NCBI GenBank assembly: GCA_033391075.1
Contig: JAWPMV010000001.1
Span: forward strand, 6,820,001-6,884,000
Source: Bacteroidia bacterium
GTDB taxonomy: Bacteria; Bacteroidota; Bacteroidia; J057
Direction: 5' to 3'
DNA length: 64,000 nt
Part shown: positions 52,082 through 61,905 of the stretch, one piece after another
Position numbering within the stretch: the first letter of the stretch is position 1
Layout: each line of letters starts with the position of its first letter
Translations under genes and position numbers: made by a program
The notes under the pieces: model-generated
Told to the model about the DNA's origin: nothing
Seen by the model: only the letters and a program-made list of their open reading frames with translations
The model's database searches: none

Positions 52082-54085
52082 ATGAAAAAACTACTACCTC
52101 TATGGGCATTGATCATGGGCACTTGCCTGATCCTTTCCGCCCAAACAGAGTCCGCATCCTGGACCCTGGAACACGCAATGAAATTTCGCAGAATTTCCGG
52201 AACCACCTTCAGCCCGGATGGCAAGCATGTCGCCTATGTCGTGCGTACGCCCGTAATGGAAGGGGAAAAATCGGAATACCGATCCAGAATATGGGTAGCC
52301 GCTACAGATGGCAGTATGAATGTACCTTATACCCATTCGGAAAGTTCCTCTTTCGCCCCGGCCTTTTCTCCTGACGGAAAATACCTGACTTTCTTAAGCG
52401 GAAGAGAGGATAAAACCCAGATTTGGAATATGCGCCTGATGGGGGGAGAAGCGGAGGCTATCACAGAAATGGAAAAAGGAGTTTCTTCTTTTCAATGGTC
52501 GCCTGATGGATCGCGCATTGCATTTAGAATGACAGATTTGGATACAGAGGAGGAAAAGAAGGCGAAAAAGGAAAAAAGAGCTGTGATTCTGGTAGATCAG
52601 AATTTCAAATATTCTCATTTGTATACGCTCGCCTTTGATGAAAATTCGGAAGAAATGGAAGTACAGCGCTTGACAAATGGAGAGTTTAGCGTTGGTCCCT
52701 TTGACTGGTCGCCAGATGGCAGCCAGATTGTTTTTGCTCACCAAAGCGATCCCCGGATCAATACGGGATTCGTGGATGTAGACATTTCTATCGTTCCTGC
52801 AGATAGTGGTGCAGTTAGAAGCATCGTTGCACAGCCGGGAGTTGATAGCAATCCGAAATATTCGCCTGATGGAACTCGAATTGCTTTTCAGAGTAGTGGA
52901 GGTACTGTGGAAAGGGTGGGTTTATCTGATCTGGCAACAGTTTCCATTAAAGGAGGAAAAATCAGATATCTACCAATTAGCAGAGATCGCAGAGTAAACC
53001 TCCTGGATTGGAGTCCGGATGGCTCTGAACTTTACTACAATGAAGCCGATCGTACCAATAGGGCCCTGTTTTCTATCATGGCAAATGGAGGGAAAAGAGC
53101 GGCCCTGAAACATACACCCACTAAGGGGGTTTCAGGCTCTGTTGCTATGGACAAAAAGGCTATGCAAATCGCATATGTATATGAGACTCCTGACAAGCCC
53201 AGTGAATTATTTCTTTTGAACCCTAAGGACAATTCCAGTAAGCAATTGTCTCAGGTAAATGCGGATGTCGAAATCCCGCCTATGGGCAAAACAGAAGTCA
53301 TTTCATGGAAATCGAAAGACGGGATGGAGATCGAGGGCATTCTTACCTATCCAGTGGCTTATGAAAAAGGAAAAACCTATCCGCTCATCCTGCAAATTCA
53401 CGGAGGGCCCGCAGGAGTATTTTCTGAATCCTTTACCGGTAATCCCAGCATTTATACTACTCAGTTTTTTGCCGAAAAGGGATATGCCATCATTCGCCCA
53501 AATCCCAGAGGCAGTACTGGCTATGGAAAAGACTTTAGGTACGCGAATGTAAAAGACTGGGGCTATGGCGATTATGAGGATGTGATGAGTGGAGTGGATA
53601 AGGTCATTGATATGGGAATCGGAGATGCAAATCAGATGTTTGTCATGGGCTGGTCCTATGGCGGTTATCTGACAAGCTTTCTGGTGACTCGGACAGGCAG
53701 ATTCAAAGCAGCCAGTATGGGAGCGGGTTTGCCAAATCTCATCAGTATGACCAGTACGACGGACATTCCGGATTATCTGGTCGCGCATATGGGAGGAGAA
53801 GAATTTTGGGATGACTACGAAACTTATGAGAAACATTCGGCCATGTACCACATCAAAAATGTAACCACTCCTACGCAAGTAATTCATGGCGCTCGAGATT
53901 TGCGGGTACCTACTTCTCAGGGGCAGGAATTTTATGTGGCGCTTTCTCGAAGAGGGATAGATACTGAAATGATTCTTTTGCCTCGGACCCCACATGGACC
54001 TCGTGAGCCTAAATTACTGATGGAGGTTTCTCCTCGTATTCTGAATTGGTTTGAGAAGTATAAAAATCAAGATCCTGAACGTTAA
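52082..54085 (+). CDS. S9-family prolyl oligopeptidase / acylaminoacyl-peptidase
   Basis: 667 residues from the ATG at 52082 (frame opens at 52034, but MKKLLPLWALIMGTCLILSAQ is a signal peptide). N-terminal WD-like propeller (about 30-400; repeats such as SFAPAFSPDGKYLTFLSG and VGPFDWSPDGSQIVFA). C-terminal alpha/beta hydrolase (about 400-667): oxyanion region QIHGGPAGVFSES, nucleophile Ser in GWSYGGY (about 524), Asp in HGARDLRVPTSQG (about 605), His in RTPHGPREP (about 637). It is exported and should cleave short peptides after proline or trim acylated ends in the periplasm. It lies 49 bp after the Mks operon with a likely promoter (TATCTTGT) of its own. Confidence 0.93.
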   Translation: MKKLLPLWALIMGTCLILSAQTESASWTLEHAMKFRRISGTTFSPDGKHVAYVVRTPVMEGEKSEYRSRIWVAATDGSMNVPYTHSESSSFAPAFSPDGKYLTFLSGREDKTQIWNMRLMGGEAEAITEMEKGVSSFQWSPDGSRIAFRMTDLDTEEEKKAKKEKRAVILVDQNFKYSHLYTLAFDENSEEMEVQRLTNGEFSVGPFDWSPDGSQIVFAHQSDPRINTGFVDVDISIVPADSGAVRSIVAQPGVDSNPKYSPDGTRIAFQSSGGTVERVGLSDLATVSIKGGKIRYLPISRDRRVNLLDWSPDGSELYYNEADRTNRALFSIMANGGKRAALKHTPTKGVSGSVAMDKKAMQIAYVYETPDKPSELFLLNPKDNSSKQLSQVNADVEIPPMGKTEVISWKSKDGMEIEGILTYPVAYEKGKTYPLILQIHGGPAGVFSESFTGNPSIYTTQFFAEKGYAIIRPNPRGSTGYGKDFRYANVKDWGYGDYEDVMSGVDKVIDMGIGDANQMFVMGWSYGGYLTSFLVTRTGRFKAASMGAGLPNLISMTSTTDIPDYLVAHMGGEEFWDDYETYEKHSAMYHIKNVTTPTQVIHGARDLRVPTSQGQEFYVALSRRGIDTEMILLPRTPHGPREPKLLMEVSPRILNWFEKYKNQDPER

Positions 54086-54089
54086 TTTG

Positions 54090-54097
54090 TATCTTCG
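54090..54097 (+). promoter_or_regulatory. -7 promoter box (TATCTTCG)
   Basis: Matches TAnnTT(T/C)G and lies 5 bp before the ATG at 54102, within the last 10 bases of the upstream gene's spacer; a very short leader. Confidence 0.4.
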
Positions 54098-54101
54098 CGA
54101 T

Positions 54102-54629
54102 ATGCGAATACGACTGTTTTTACTCCTCTGGCTCATTTCTCTCAGCTCCTTTGCCCAGGAATCGGAAAAATCTTTCCCCGATTCCTGGCTAGGGGAGTGG
54201 GTAGGCGAATTGGAAATCTATGGCCCTCAGGGGGTCCTCCAGACCCTGGAAATGGAACTACATATCTCCGAGCAGGAAGGGGAGGGGAGCTGGGGCTGGA
54301 CCATCATCTACAAAGGAGAAACTACGGACGAGCGCAACTATGAACTCCAGCTGAAAGATCCTGCCAAATCTCATTATGTAATTGATGAAAAGAATTCCAT
54401 CCTATTGGATGGCTACTTCCTGGGGAATACCCTTATTACCCGCTTTTCCGTCAACCGTTCCTTGCTAATGATTAATTACAGCTTTGCGGATGGGCAGATC
54501 ATTTTTGATGTCTTCTCCGGCTCATTGGATAACAGTATAAAAACAGGAGAAGAAATCACAGAGGTAGAAGAGATTCGTTCGTATCAGATCGGGAATCGCC
54601 AGCGAGCGATTTTGAAATTGAAGGAGTGA
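54102..54629 (+). CDS. Exported protein of unknown function
   Basis: 175 residues from ATG 54102; upstream in-frame codons overlap the peptidase gene and lack a signal. Signal peptide MRIRLFLLLWLISLSSFAQ. The mature part is a beta barrel-like domain: SWLGEWVGELEIYGPQGVLQTLEMELHI, GSWGWTIIYKGETTDERNYEL, KNSILLDGYFLGNTLITRF and a final basic helix. It resembles lipocalin-like periplasmic proteins of Bacteroidota. Function unknown. It follows the S9 peptidase on the same strand. Confidence 0.8.
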   Translation: MRIRLFLLLWLISLSSFAQESEKSFPDSWLGEWVGELEIYGPQGVLQTLEMELHISEQEGEGSWGWTIIYKGETTDERNYELQLKDPAKSHYVIDEKNSILLDGYFLGNTLITRFSVNRSLLMINYSFADGQIIFDVFSGSLDNSIKTGEEITEVEEIRSYQIGNRQRAILKLKE

Positions 54630-54670
54630 AAAAATGAAGAAAAAGGAATGAGAAGTGAGAGCTCTACTTC

Positions 54671-54706
54671 AACACCAACACGCTAAAACACAAACACGCT
54701 AACACC
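54671..54706 (-). repeat. ACACC-rich repeat fragment
   Basis: AACACCAACACGCTAAAACA followed by CAAACACGCTAACACC. The last 16 bases, read as the reverse complement (GGTGTTAGCGTGTTTG), match 15 of 16 bases of the element at 59890. Same family, opposite direction. Confidence 0.7.
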
Positions 54707-54710
54707 TTCT

Positions 54711-55025
54711 TTATTCTTTGAGAAACTTTTCGCCAAGATTGCTCAGCAATTTCCCTAACTCTTTCCGCTTAACCTGAGTGGATTCCAGTTTTTCGGTCTT
54801 TTGGTCCAGCTGCTTGAGCACCTTTTCTATCTGAGTATTAAAGTCAGCCTGCGCCTTTTCCAGATCAGCTTTAAAATCGGCTTTTATCTGAGCCATCTCT
54901 TCTGCTGAGTTTTTCTCCTGAGCAGTTAGTCTTTCTTCCAGGCTATCAATGCGAGCAAGCAAGTCATTCATCTCCCCTCCGAAGATGATCTCTTTGATCT
55001 GTTGTAACTGACCTATGGAATCCAT
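54711..55025 (-). CDS. Small coiled-coil protein
   Basis: 104 residues, nearly all predicted coiled coil: MNDLLARIDSLEERLTAQEK, NTQIEKVLKQLDQKTEKLES. Heptads of Leu/Ile run through it and the composition is rich in Glu, Lys and Gln. No known family. Likely a dimeric structural or adaptor protein. Lies 38 bp downstream of the peptidoglycan-binding gene on the same strand and may be co-transcribed. Confidence 0.72.
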   Translation of the reverse strand: MDSIGQLQQIKEIIFGGEMNDLLARIDSLEERLTAQEKNSAEEMAQIKADFKADLEKAQADFNTQIEKVLKQLDQKTEKLESTQVKRKELGKLLSNLGEKFLKE

Positions 55026-55063
55026 ATTCGCGTTCTTAATAATTCTGGTAAAATTGATTTACC

Positions 55064-55723
55064 TTATTTCATCAGTTTTAGAAAGGTTTCTATATCTACT
55101 ATACCGGTCTCGGGTAGTTTTCTCTTTTTTTGAAAAGCTGCTACAGCCTGCTTGGTTTCCTCCCGGAAAATACCATCTATACGGATCTCATTTCCTTTTT
55201 TATACAGGCGATCCTGAATTTCCCTGACCGTAGCACTATTGTCTCCGATCTGGGCAATGATGGGATTGATATCTGTACTCAATTGAGAAGTAGAGGCTGA
55301 GGCTTGACTTGGAGTAGCAGGCTGGGATGATTGTATGCCTTTCTCCCAACGCGCAATTTCCTCATTACTCATGCCTTTCTCTTTCTGCTCCGCAGATTTT
55401 AGCAATTTATTTTCCAGATGTTTGGCAGAAGCAATCAAACTATTATAGGTCCGACCGAATTCTTTTTCCTCTGGATCAGTCATATCTGCCATCTTCACAT
55501 CTACTCGATGTTCTTTCCAGATATGTCTGGCATAACTGCCTACTTCTTTCGCATTCAGATAATAGCGACTCACCACCTCCGGATTATGATAATTGGGATC
55601 GATGGATTCATTGACCTCATAATCATAGTCCGCAGAGACATTATGCTTATAGTAACTCCAAATTTCGAAGAAAGCGATAAGTGGAAGCGTAATGATGATT
55701 ACGAGATAAAAAAGCCGCTTCAT
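55064..55723 (-). CDS. Peptidoglycan-binding domain protein with N-terminal membrane anchor
   Basis: 219 residues. An N-terminal membrane helix (LFYLVIIITLPLIAFFEIW), a Glu/Lys-rich helical middle with many charged residues (EKEFGRTYNSLIASAKHLEN), a Ser/Thr/Ala-rich linker, and a C-terminal PG_binding_1 domain (about 155-219: DNSATVREIQDRLYKKGNEI, IDGIFREETKQAVAAFQKK). The C-terminal domain binds the cell wall, so the protein probably tethers the inner membrane to peptidoglycan or guides a wall enzyme. No catalytic domain is present. Confidence 0.87.
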   Translation of the reverse strand: MKRLFYLVIIITLPLIAFFEIWSYYKHNVSADYDYEVNESIDPNYHNPEVVSRYYLNAKEVGSYARHIWKEHRVDVKMADMTDPEEKEFGRTYNSLIASAKHLENKLLKSAEQKEKGMSNEEIARWEKGIQSSQPATPSQASASTSQLSTDINPIIAQIGDNSATVREIQDRLYKKGNEIRIDGIFREETKQAVAAFQKKRKLPETGIVDIETFLKLMK

Positions 55724-55854
55724 CTAAGAATCAGATTATCAAAAACTTACAGACTGATACGAATGCTATAAATTAAGGATAAGCTTTTGTTATTAGCAAA
55801 TAAAATATACGATATGAGGATATTTTAGCTTTTACCAGAATAAATCCACAAGTT

Positions 55855-58254
55855 CTAATAAGTGATGACAATTCCAATGGTCGGTTGAAAGATCCCGAGA
55901 TCGTCTTCCAGGAATCTCATTTGATATCTACTGGGATCATTGGGATCGATGACAAACTGATCATTTGCATCGCGCTCAGGGAGATAGATCGGAGGACCTG
56001 GAATAGAGTATCCATATATGTTCTGTACATCCAGAAAGAGGTTGAAACTCCATTTGTTGAAGAACCACTTTTTATCAACCCGGATGTCTAATTGATGATA
56101 ATCTGCCAGGCGCAGAGAATTGATCTGCTCATAGTCAGGAAGCTCTGCAAGATTCAGATCCCATACTGATCGTAAACTGGATACATCGAGATTAGCAGGT
56201 GTATAAGGAAGGCCCGTAGTCAGGCGCCATTTAGCACCTATTTCCCAATTCCCTTTAAATTTCTTGCCGGCAGTAAGGGCTACGATATGCCTACTGTCCC
56301 AGGACGAAGGGACAAAATTCCCATTTTTATCCGTGAACTCACTCCATCCAAGTGTATAGGCAATGATTCCATAAAATCCTTTAAATAAACGCTGTTGAAT
56401 AAGTACTTCCATTCCATAGGTTCTACCTTCAGAACCAGAGATGGCGGGTTCATTTCCAACTACCCCAAAGTCGCTGCCCACATTGGCCAGAGAAATAGAA
56501 TCATTGGTCAGAAAAGGATAATTAGAATAGCGTTTGTAGTATCCTTCGATAGAAATCTTGGAGTTTTGAGGAGTGGTAAAAGAAAATCCTCCTACGAATT
56601 GATTGTTTCGGATATAACTCAGGTCCCTGTTTTGGAGTTCCTGAGAATCTGTATCTCTATATCCCAAAACGGTATAGGGAGGAATTTGATAGAATATACC
56701 TGTATTGAAGTTGGCACTCAATCTTGGAGTTAGCGCAAATGAAGCAGAGAAACGGGGAGAAAATTGCTCAAAAGGATTTCTCATTTCCGCATTGAAACTG
56801 CTTCCATCTATCCTGCTTCCTAAAGAAAGCGTCAACCTGTCTTCGATAAAGCTTTTGCTGATCTGGGCGAAAGCACCATATTTGGAGAGATTGAGCTCAG
56901 AATCAAAATCTATGGTGAAAAAGGGGCGACGCCAAAAGGTTGAATTATTGTATTTGGCATATTCATAATTCACCCCATAATTCCACTTAAAGCCTTTCGC
57001 TCTACCGGTATATTCTGCACGCAACTTATTCTCGATTTCCTGAGAAGTATAATCCAGAATCTTTTCATTGCTTTCATTATTATCGATGAACTTAAAACTC
57101 CGATTGTTGAGCATATTTCTACTCGCGACCACAGTCCAGAATCCCTTATCTCCATAATATTTATAGCTCGCCCCTATGGTATAGTTCCACTGGGTCTGGA
57201 CAGGAAGATTGGCCAGGGTATATTTCTGAAAATCGGTACTGTCGGCTTCCAGGTTGAGTTGGAACTGATCCAATGCTCCCAGGCTGACGATATTCAACTC
57301 ATGACGCTGTCCAAAACGAAATTTATGTTTGTACTGGTAGTCATTATAGGTGGGGAGGAAAGGAAGTCCCAAAATTTTGAATAGGAATTGCAAGTAGGAG
57401 CGTCTTGCCGAAAATAGAAAAGAAGAATTCTCACCACTCGGGCCTTCAACCGTCAGGGCCAGATCACTGGAACCCAGGGTAGCCGTTAATCCTACTCTAT
57501 CATCTCTGGCCTCTCTCTGCCTGAATTCAAAAACCGAACTAAGTGCATTGCCTCTGTTTGCAGGAAAAGCACCAGAATAAAAATCTACCTCTCCGATGAA
57601 ATCCACATTGATCAAACCAACAGGCCCACCGGATGCTCCTTGCGTAGCAAAGTGATTAATATTAGGGGTTTCAATCCCATCGATATAAAATCGATTTTCA
57701 TTAGGCCCACCTCCTCGAATGAGGATGTCATTTCGAAAGCTAACCGTACTTGCCACACCGGGAAGGGACTGGATCACTTTAGAAATATCTCGATTTCCTC
57801 CCGGATTTCTCTTGATCTCACTGGTCCCGATAGTTCGAAGCGATAAGGGAGTTTCTTCTTTTACCTTAAATGGGGAGGCAACTATATCAATGGAATCTGC
57901 TGTCAGTATTTCTTCGGTCAGGGAAATCTCCAATACATAGGGCTTGGAATTACTGACCTGTACCTCGTATACAATTTCCGTCTTGAAACCACTGTTTCTG
58001 ACTTCAACATTAAACAAACCCGGCTTCAGTCCCTGGATCTCAAACTTTCCCAGGCTATCGGTATAAGTCCCGAAATTGGTCTCCTGAATTTGAACGATGG
58101 CAAAGCCTATGGGCGAACCATTAAGTTCATTGATAACCCGGCCTTTGATGATTCCATTTTGGGCGAAAGTCTTTCCCCCGAAAAAGATGAATGCTAAACA
58201 AAAGCAAAAATATATGAAAAGAGAGCGATAACTCGCTTGAACTGTCCTAAACAT
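55855..58254 (-). CDS. TonB-dependent outer membrane receptor (second)
   Basis: 799 residues. Signal peptide (SLFIYFCFCLAFIFFGGKTFAQ), carboxypeptidase-D-like domain (about 30-115, GIIKGRVINELNGSPIGFAIVQI), plug (about 140-250, with SLPGVASTVSFRNDILIRGG and the family GxVGLINVDFIGEVDFYSGAFP), and barrel to the end (IFQPTIGIVITY). The plug lacks a recognisable substrate signature. It imports an unknown substrate across the outer membrane. The promoter faces that of the divergent MarR gene across 121 bp, so MarR is a candidate regulator. Confidence 0.92.
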   Translation of the reverse strand: MFRTVQASYRSLFIYFCFCLAFIFFGGKTFAQNGIIKGRVINELNGSPIGFAIVQIQETNFGTYTDSLGKFEIQGLKPGLFNVEVRNSGFKTEIVYEVQVSNSKPYVLEISLTEEILTADSIDIVASPFKVKEETPLSLRTIGTSEIKRNPGGNRDISKVIQSLPGVASTVSFRNDILIRGGGPNENRFYIDGIETPNINHFATQGASGGPVGLINVDFIGEVDFYSGAFPANRGNALSSVFEFRQREARDDRVGLTATLGSSDLALTVEGPSGENSSFLFSARRSYLQFLFKILGLPFLPTYNDYQYKHKFRFGQRHELNIVSLGALDQFQLNLEADSTDFQKYTLANLPVQTQWNYTIGASYKYYGDKGFWTVVASRNMLNNRSFKFIDNNESNEKILDYTSQEIENKLRAEYTGRAKGFKWNYGVNYEYAKYNNSTFWRRPFFTIDFDSELNLSKYGAFAQISKSFIEDRLTLSLGSRIDGSSFNAEMRNPFEQFSPRFSASFALTPRLSANFNTGIFYQIPPYTVLGYRDTDSQELQNRDLSYIRNNQFVGGFSFTTPQNSKISIEGYYKRYSNYPFLTNDSISLANVGSDFGVVGNEPAISGSEGRTYGMEVLIQQRLFKGFYGIIAYTLGWSEFTDKNGNFVPSSWDSRHIVALTAGKKFKGNWEIGAKWRLTTGLPYTPANLDVSSLRSVWDLNLAELPDYEQINSLRLADYHQLDIRVDKKWFFNKWSFNLFLDVQNIYGYSIPGPPIYLPERDANDQFVIDPNDPSRYQMRFLEDDLGIFQPTIGIVITY

Positions 58255-58375
58255 TTACGACCTTATTTTTAACGAAAAAACCTGCAATCAAAACAGAACA
58301 ACCCGTAAAATGTTCAGCGCAAAGCTTTTTTTTTCATATTGGTACAATTACGTAGTACTTTCTCGTTAATACAGT

Positions 58376-59014
58376 ATGAATTACCGCCTGCTCAAAGAAA
58401 TAATTTCCCTGCTCGAAAACTATGAAGATGAAAATCCCGGAAATTCAAGTGAATTAGACGGATTTAGTCGTTGGCTCAGTACCAAAGTGGAACATGAGAC
58501 CAAAGACGCCCGACTCAAGGAAGCTGCAGAACAAGGAGACACAGCAATTACCATGTTGATATCCTATCTGTATCGCTACACAAAAAATTATTCAAAGAAA
58601 GCACTCGAAGACACTCCTTTGTCAACTTTTGATGATTTTGCCTTTCTTGCGACCCTTAGTTATAGTGGTAGCCTGACCAAAACGGAATTGATCCAAATGC
58701 ACTTGCTGGAGATTACTTCCGGGATAGAGATCATCAAAAGGCTCAGTAAGTATGGCTATTTGACCGCTTTTCAGGATCCAAACGACAAGCGCTCCAAACG
58801 AGTGAAATTGACGCCTATGGGGCGTCAGGTTTTGGAAGAAGTAATGGAGAAAATGGACCAGGCAGCCTTTATTTTTTCTGGTAAATTGAGTCTAAAGGAA
58901 AGAGCGGACCTCCTTCCAGTTATGCACAAGCTGCATGATTTTCACTCAGAGATCTTCCGAAGAGATCGCAAGAGTAGTTTGGACAAAATAAAGGACAAGT
59001 ACTTACAAGCCTAA
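58376..59014 (+). CDS. MarR-family transcriptional regulator
   Basis: 212 residues, longer than usual because of an N-terminal extension of about 60 residues. The winged-helix core (about 85-170) shows SLTKTELIQMHLLEITSGIEIIKRL as the HTH and GYLTAFQDPNDKRSKRVKLTPMGRQVLEEV as the wing plus the typical DxRxxxVxLTxxG. It probably senses a small molecule or stress and represses the divergent TonB receptor, or itself; this is from position only. Confidence 0.9.
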   Translation: MNYRLLKEIISLLENYEDENPGNSSELDGFSRWLSTKVEHETKDARLKEAAEQGDTAITMLISYLYRYTKNYSKKALEDTPLSTFDDFAFLATLSYSGSLTKTELIQMHLLEITSGIEIIKRLSKYGYLTAFQDPNDKRSKRVKLTPMGRQVLEEVMEKMDQAAFIFSGKLSLKERADLLPVMHKLHDFHSEIFRRDRKSSLDKIKDKYLQA

Positions 59015-59234
59015 AATCTTCCCCCATTTTATCTTGGCTTCAAAGCAAAAGCGTATGTTATAATTTGAATAAAAAATGCGCTTCATTTTGGCCGCTTTTC
59101 TATGATTTCGCAAAAAATCAAATCTGTCTGGCCGGATTATTGGAGTTAAGCATGCAGATTTAAGGATATTTGCAATAAAAAGTGCTTATGGAATTTGAAG
59201 AGATGCACATATCCTACTTTCTTTACGGCTGCTT

Positions 59235-59879
59235 ATGGATCTTTTACCCATAATTCAAGGTATACTCGCGGGAATGTTCATTGCGCTCATGTTGGGGCCA
59301 GCATTCTTTATCATTATCCGCACGAGTATAGAGAAAGGTTTTCAATACGGGGCACTCTTTGCCTTCGGAGTCTTTCTCAGTGATGCCCTTATTCTGTTTA
59401 CGGTATTTCTAGGTATGTCTGCATTCTTTGAAAGCATGATCTTTCGAAGGGTCTTTAGCATTATTGGAGGTGCGCTTTTATTGGGGATTGGTATTTACTA
59501 CCTCAAAAGCAAGTCCACCCAAAGTTGCAAAGATCAGACAGAGAAGATGATTCCCGATAAAAATCATTTCCTGACCTATCCCCTGAGAGGTTTCCTCCTC
59601 AATATTCTGAGCCCTACAGCATTTTTGCTATGGATCGGTATGGTAGGAACCATGCAGGTAAATCACGGTTTCGAATCACAGGGAACGATGCTTTTCTTTC
59701 TGAGTACCCTGGCTACCATGTTTTGCCTCGATATGATCAAAGCTTATCTCGCTGATAAGTTGAGGTCCTGGTTTGGGGGAAAGCGTTTGACCATGATGAA
59801 TCAGGCATTCGGAGTCATCATGATTCTGATTTCCATGAGATTACTCTTCTTCTTTTTCTTTCCCGAGACAATGGTATAA
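59235..59879 (+). CDS. LysE-family translocator
   Basis: 214 residues, about six membrane helices. Family start GILAGMFIALMLGPAFFIIIRTSIEKGFQYG (PGP-like loop replaced by GPAFF), plus FGVFLSDALILFTVFLG and a C-terminal FLLNILSPTAFLLWIGMVG. LysE/RhtB proteins export amino acids such as lysine, arginine, homoserine or threonine with the proton gradient. The specific substrate is not visible. It follows the MarR gene by about 220 bp with no gene between. Confidence 0.9.
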   Translation: MDLLPIIQGILAGMFIALMLGPAFFIIIRTSIEKGFQYGALFAFGVFLSDALILFTVFLGMSAFFESMIFRRVFSIIGGALLLGIGIYYLKSKSTQSCKDQTEKMIPDKNHFLTYPLRGFLLNILSPTAFLLWIGMVGTMQVNHGFESQGTMLFFLSTLATMFCLDMIKAYLADKLRSWFGGKRLTMMNQAFGVIMILISMRLLFFFFFPETMV

Positions 59880-59888
59880 GACGCTGGG

Positions 59889-60124
59889 AGGTATTAGCGT
59901 GTTTGGGTATTAGTGTGTTAAGGTTTGTGGTACTAAAATCCAAATCCAACACACCAACACAAGCGTACGTTCAAAGGATCGTATTTAAACTTTTAATAAC
60001 CCCACTAACACCCCGACATCCTAACACACAAACACCCCAAAGGCTTGTAAGTGTTCCAGCCTTCTGGTTAACTTGTAGTTCTTTGTACGAGAACACTCGA
60101 ACACCAGAATACAAGAACACCTCC
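59889..60124. repeat. Long ACACC/GGTGTT inverted-repeat element
   Basis: The left arm GGTATTAGCGTGTTTGGGTA then TTAGTGTGTTAAGG is mirrored by CCACTAACACCCC and TAACACACAAACACCCC on the right, with a second short ACACC cluster at 60092-60122. It can fold into a long hairpin. Its first 16 bases match the reverse complement of the 54691-54706 segment in 15 positions. Confidence 0.7.
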
Positions 60125-60126
60125 TA

Positions 60127-61623
60127 ATGGACGTCTATACTACTCTCTCAATTGTAATTGCATATTTCGGACTACTATTCGTGGTTTCCTGGTTGACAGG
60201 ACGAAATGCAGACGATAGTACTTTTTTCTCCGCCAATAAAAGTTCGCCCTGGTATTTGGTTGCTTTCGGTATGATTGGAGCGACCCTTTCGGGCATTACC
60301 TTTATCTCTGTGCCCGGAGCGGTAGGAGGGGGGCATTGGGCTTATTTACAATTTGTATTGGGAAATACGGTCGGCTTCATCCTGATCGCCCTGATTTTAC
60401 TCCCATTATACTACCGACTCAACCTGACTTCTATTTATGGCTATCTCGAACAAAGATTCGGTTTCTATGCCTATAAAACGGGTGCTTTTTATTTTCTCCT
60501 GAGTCGGGTTATTGGGGCGAGTTTGCGGATGTACATCGTGGCTTTGGTTCTACAGCTGGCACTCTTTGATCAACTGGGAGTTCCTTTCGCCATGACCGTT
60601 CTGATTTCTATTGCACTCATTTATATCTATACCTTTAGAGGGGGAATAAAAACAGTAGTTTGGACCGATACCTTGCAGACCTTTTGTATCCTGCTGGGAG
60701 CAGGGATTACGGTTTATATCATCGGAGATAAACTCAATATGGGCATAGGCGAAATGATTTCTACCGTTGCGTCTAGCGAGTATGCAGAAACCTTCTTTTG
60801 GGACATCGCCCCTGCCAATAATTTTTTCAAGCAATTTATCAGCGGGATATTTATCACCATCGCCATGGTTGGCCTGGATCAGGACATGATGCAGAAAAAC
60901 CTGACCTGCCCCAACCTGAAAGATGCGCAGAAGAATGTATATAGCTTTACCTCTGTCTTTCTGATCGCCAATATATTCTTTCTTGGTTTGGGTGCTTTGC
61001 TGTATATCTATGGTTTAGAATCCGGCATCCTGCAAATGGCCGAGGGAGATTGTAGTTGGTTGATTAAAGATCCGACGAGCGGAGCCATGGTATGTTTGGA
61101 AAAATCTGATCAGTTATTTCCCATTATATCTCTCAACTATCTAGGACCTGTGGCAGGAATTGTTTTTGTGCTGGCGGTAATCGCTGCAGCTTATTCCAGT
61201 GCAGACTCTGCTTTGACGGCCTTGACCACTTCTTTCTGTGTAGATATCCTGGATTTTGAGAAAAGGGATGATACGGAGCAAAAAAGAAAGACCCGTTACC
61301 TCGTCCATGTGGGATTTGCCTTCATCCTCTTTTTGGTCATCCTTGGCTTTAATGCCTTGAGTGATGATGCAGTTGTTTATGAAATCTTCCGTCTGGCCGG
61401 CTATACCTATGGACCTCTGCTCGGGATGTTTGTATTCGGGATGATGACGGATCGAAAAGTGAATGATCAGGCTATTCCATATATCTGTATCGCAGCTCCG
61501 GTACTTACTTACCTCATCAATTTGGCAGCTGCCAGCATGGATTTTGGCATTGGCTTTATGTTGTTGGTGGTGAATGGAATCTTAACGATTGCATTGCTCT
61601 ACGCTTTCCCCGCGAAATCATAG
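60127..61623 (+). CDS. Sodium:solute symporter (SSS family)
   Basis: 498 residues, about 13 membrane helices. SSS pattern: FFSANKSSPWYLVAFGMIGATLSGITFISVPG near the start (TM1-2 with the unwound LSG), FFLLSRVIGASLRMYIVAL, IYTFRGGIKTVVWTDTLQTF, and the Na-site helix VIAAAYSSADSALTALTTSFCVDILDF near residue 355. It imports a sugar, organic acid or similar compound with sodium. It is alone between repeats. Confidence 0.93.
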   Translation: MDVYTTLSIVIAYFGLLFVVSWLTGRNADDSTFFSANKSSPWYLVAFGMIGATLSGITFISVPGAVGGGHWAYLQFVLGNTVGFILIALILLPLYYRLNLTSIYGYLEQRFGFYAYKTGAFYFLLSRVIGASLRMYIVALVLQLALFDQLGVPFAMTVLISIALIYIYTFRGGIKTVVWTDTLQTFCILLGAGITVYIIGDKLNMGIGEMISTVASSEYAETFFWDIAPANNFFKQFISGIFITIAMVGLDQDMMQKNLTCPNLKDAQKNVYSFTSVFLIANIFFLGLGALLYIYGLESGILQMAEGDCSWLIKDPTSGAMVCLEKSDQLFPIISLNYLGPVAGIVFVLAVIAAAYSSADSALTALTTSFCVDILDFEKRDDTEQKRKTRYLVHVGFAFILFLVILGFNALSDDAVVYEIFRLAGYTYGPLLGMFVFGMMTDRKVNDQAIPYICIAAPVLTYLINLAAASMDFGIGFMLLVVNGILTIALLYAFPAKS

Positions 61624-61656
61624 CAGATGATACTTCTCCTTTGCCATGAAGCCCCC

Positions 61657-61905
61657 AAAAATCCTTTTGCCATCCCGACCTCAGCGGAGGCACCTCGATA
61701 CCTTGATTTCATTATTCAATGAGATAAAAAGGAGAAAAAGAAAGTAGGTGAAAGGAAATTAGGCCCTTCGACTTCGCTCTGGGTGACACATCTGTGTAAT
61801 AAAAATCTGTCATCCCGGCCTTAAGCCAAGAGCCGGGATCTCTAGCTAAGAAATGAAGAGCAAGAGATCTCGGATATCAGATTGATTCCGGGATGTCATC
61901 TTTGA
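61657..61905. repeat. REP-like palindromic elements downstream of the symporter
   Basis: Holds CATCCCGACCTCAGCGGAGG, CCCTTCGACTTCGCTCTGGG and an imperfect palindrome at about 61807-61900 whose ends read TGTCATCCCGG and CCGGGATGTCA, with GGGATCTCT mirrored by AGAGATCTCGG inside. These CATCCCGG-type elements differ from the CATTGCGA type at 34.6-34.9 kb. Confidence 0.65.

Noticed and set aside
53303-53995. 230-aa minus-strand frame inside the S9 peptidase gene
   Set aside because: Overlaps the catalytic domain on the opposite strand, with no family signs; a shadow frame.
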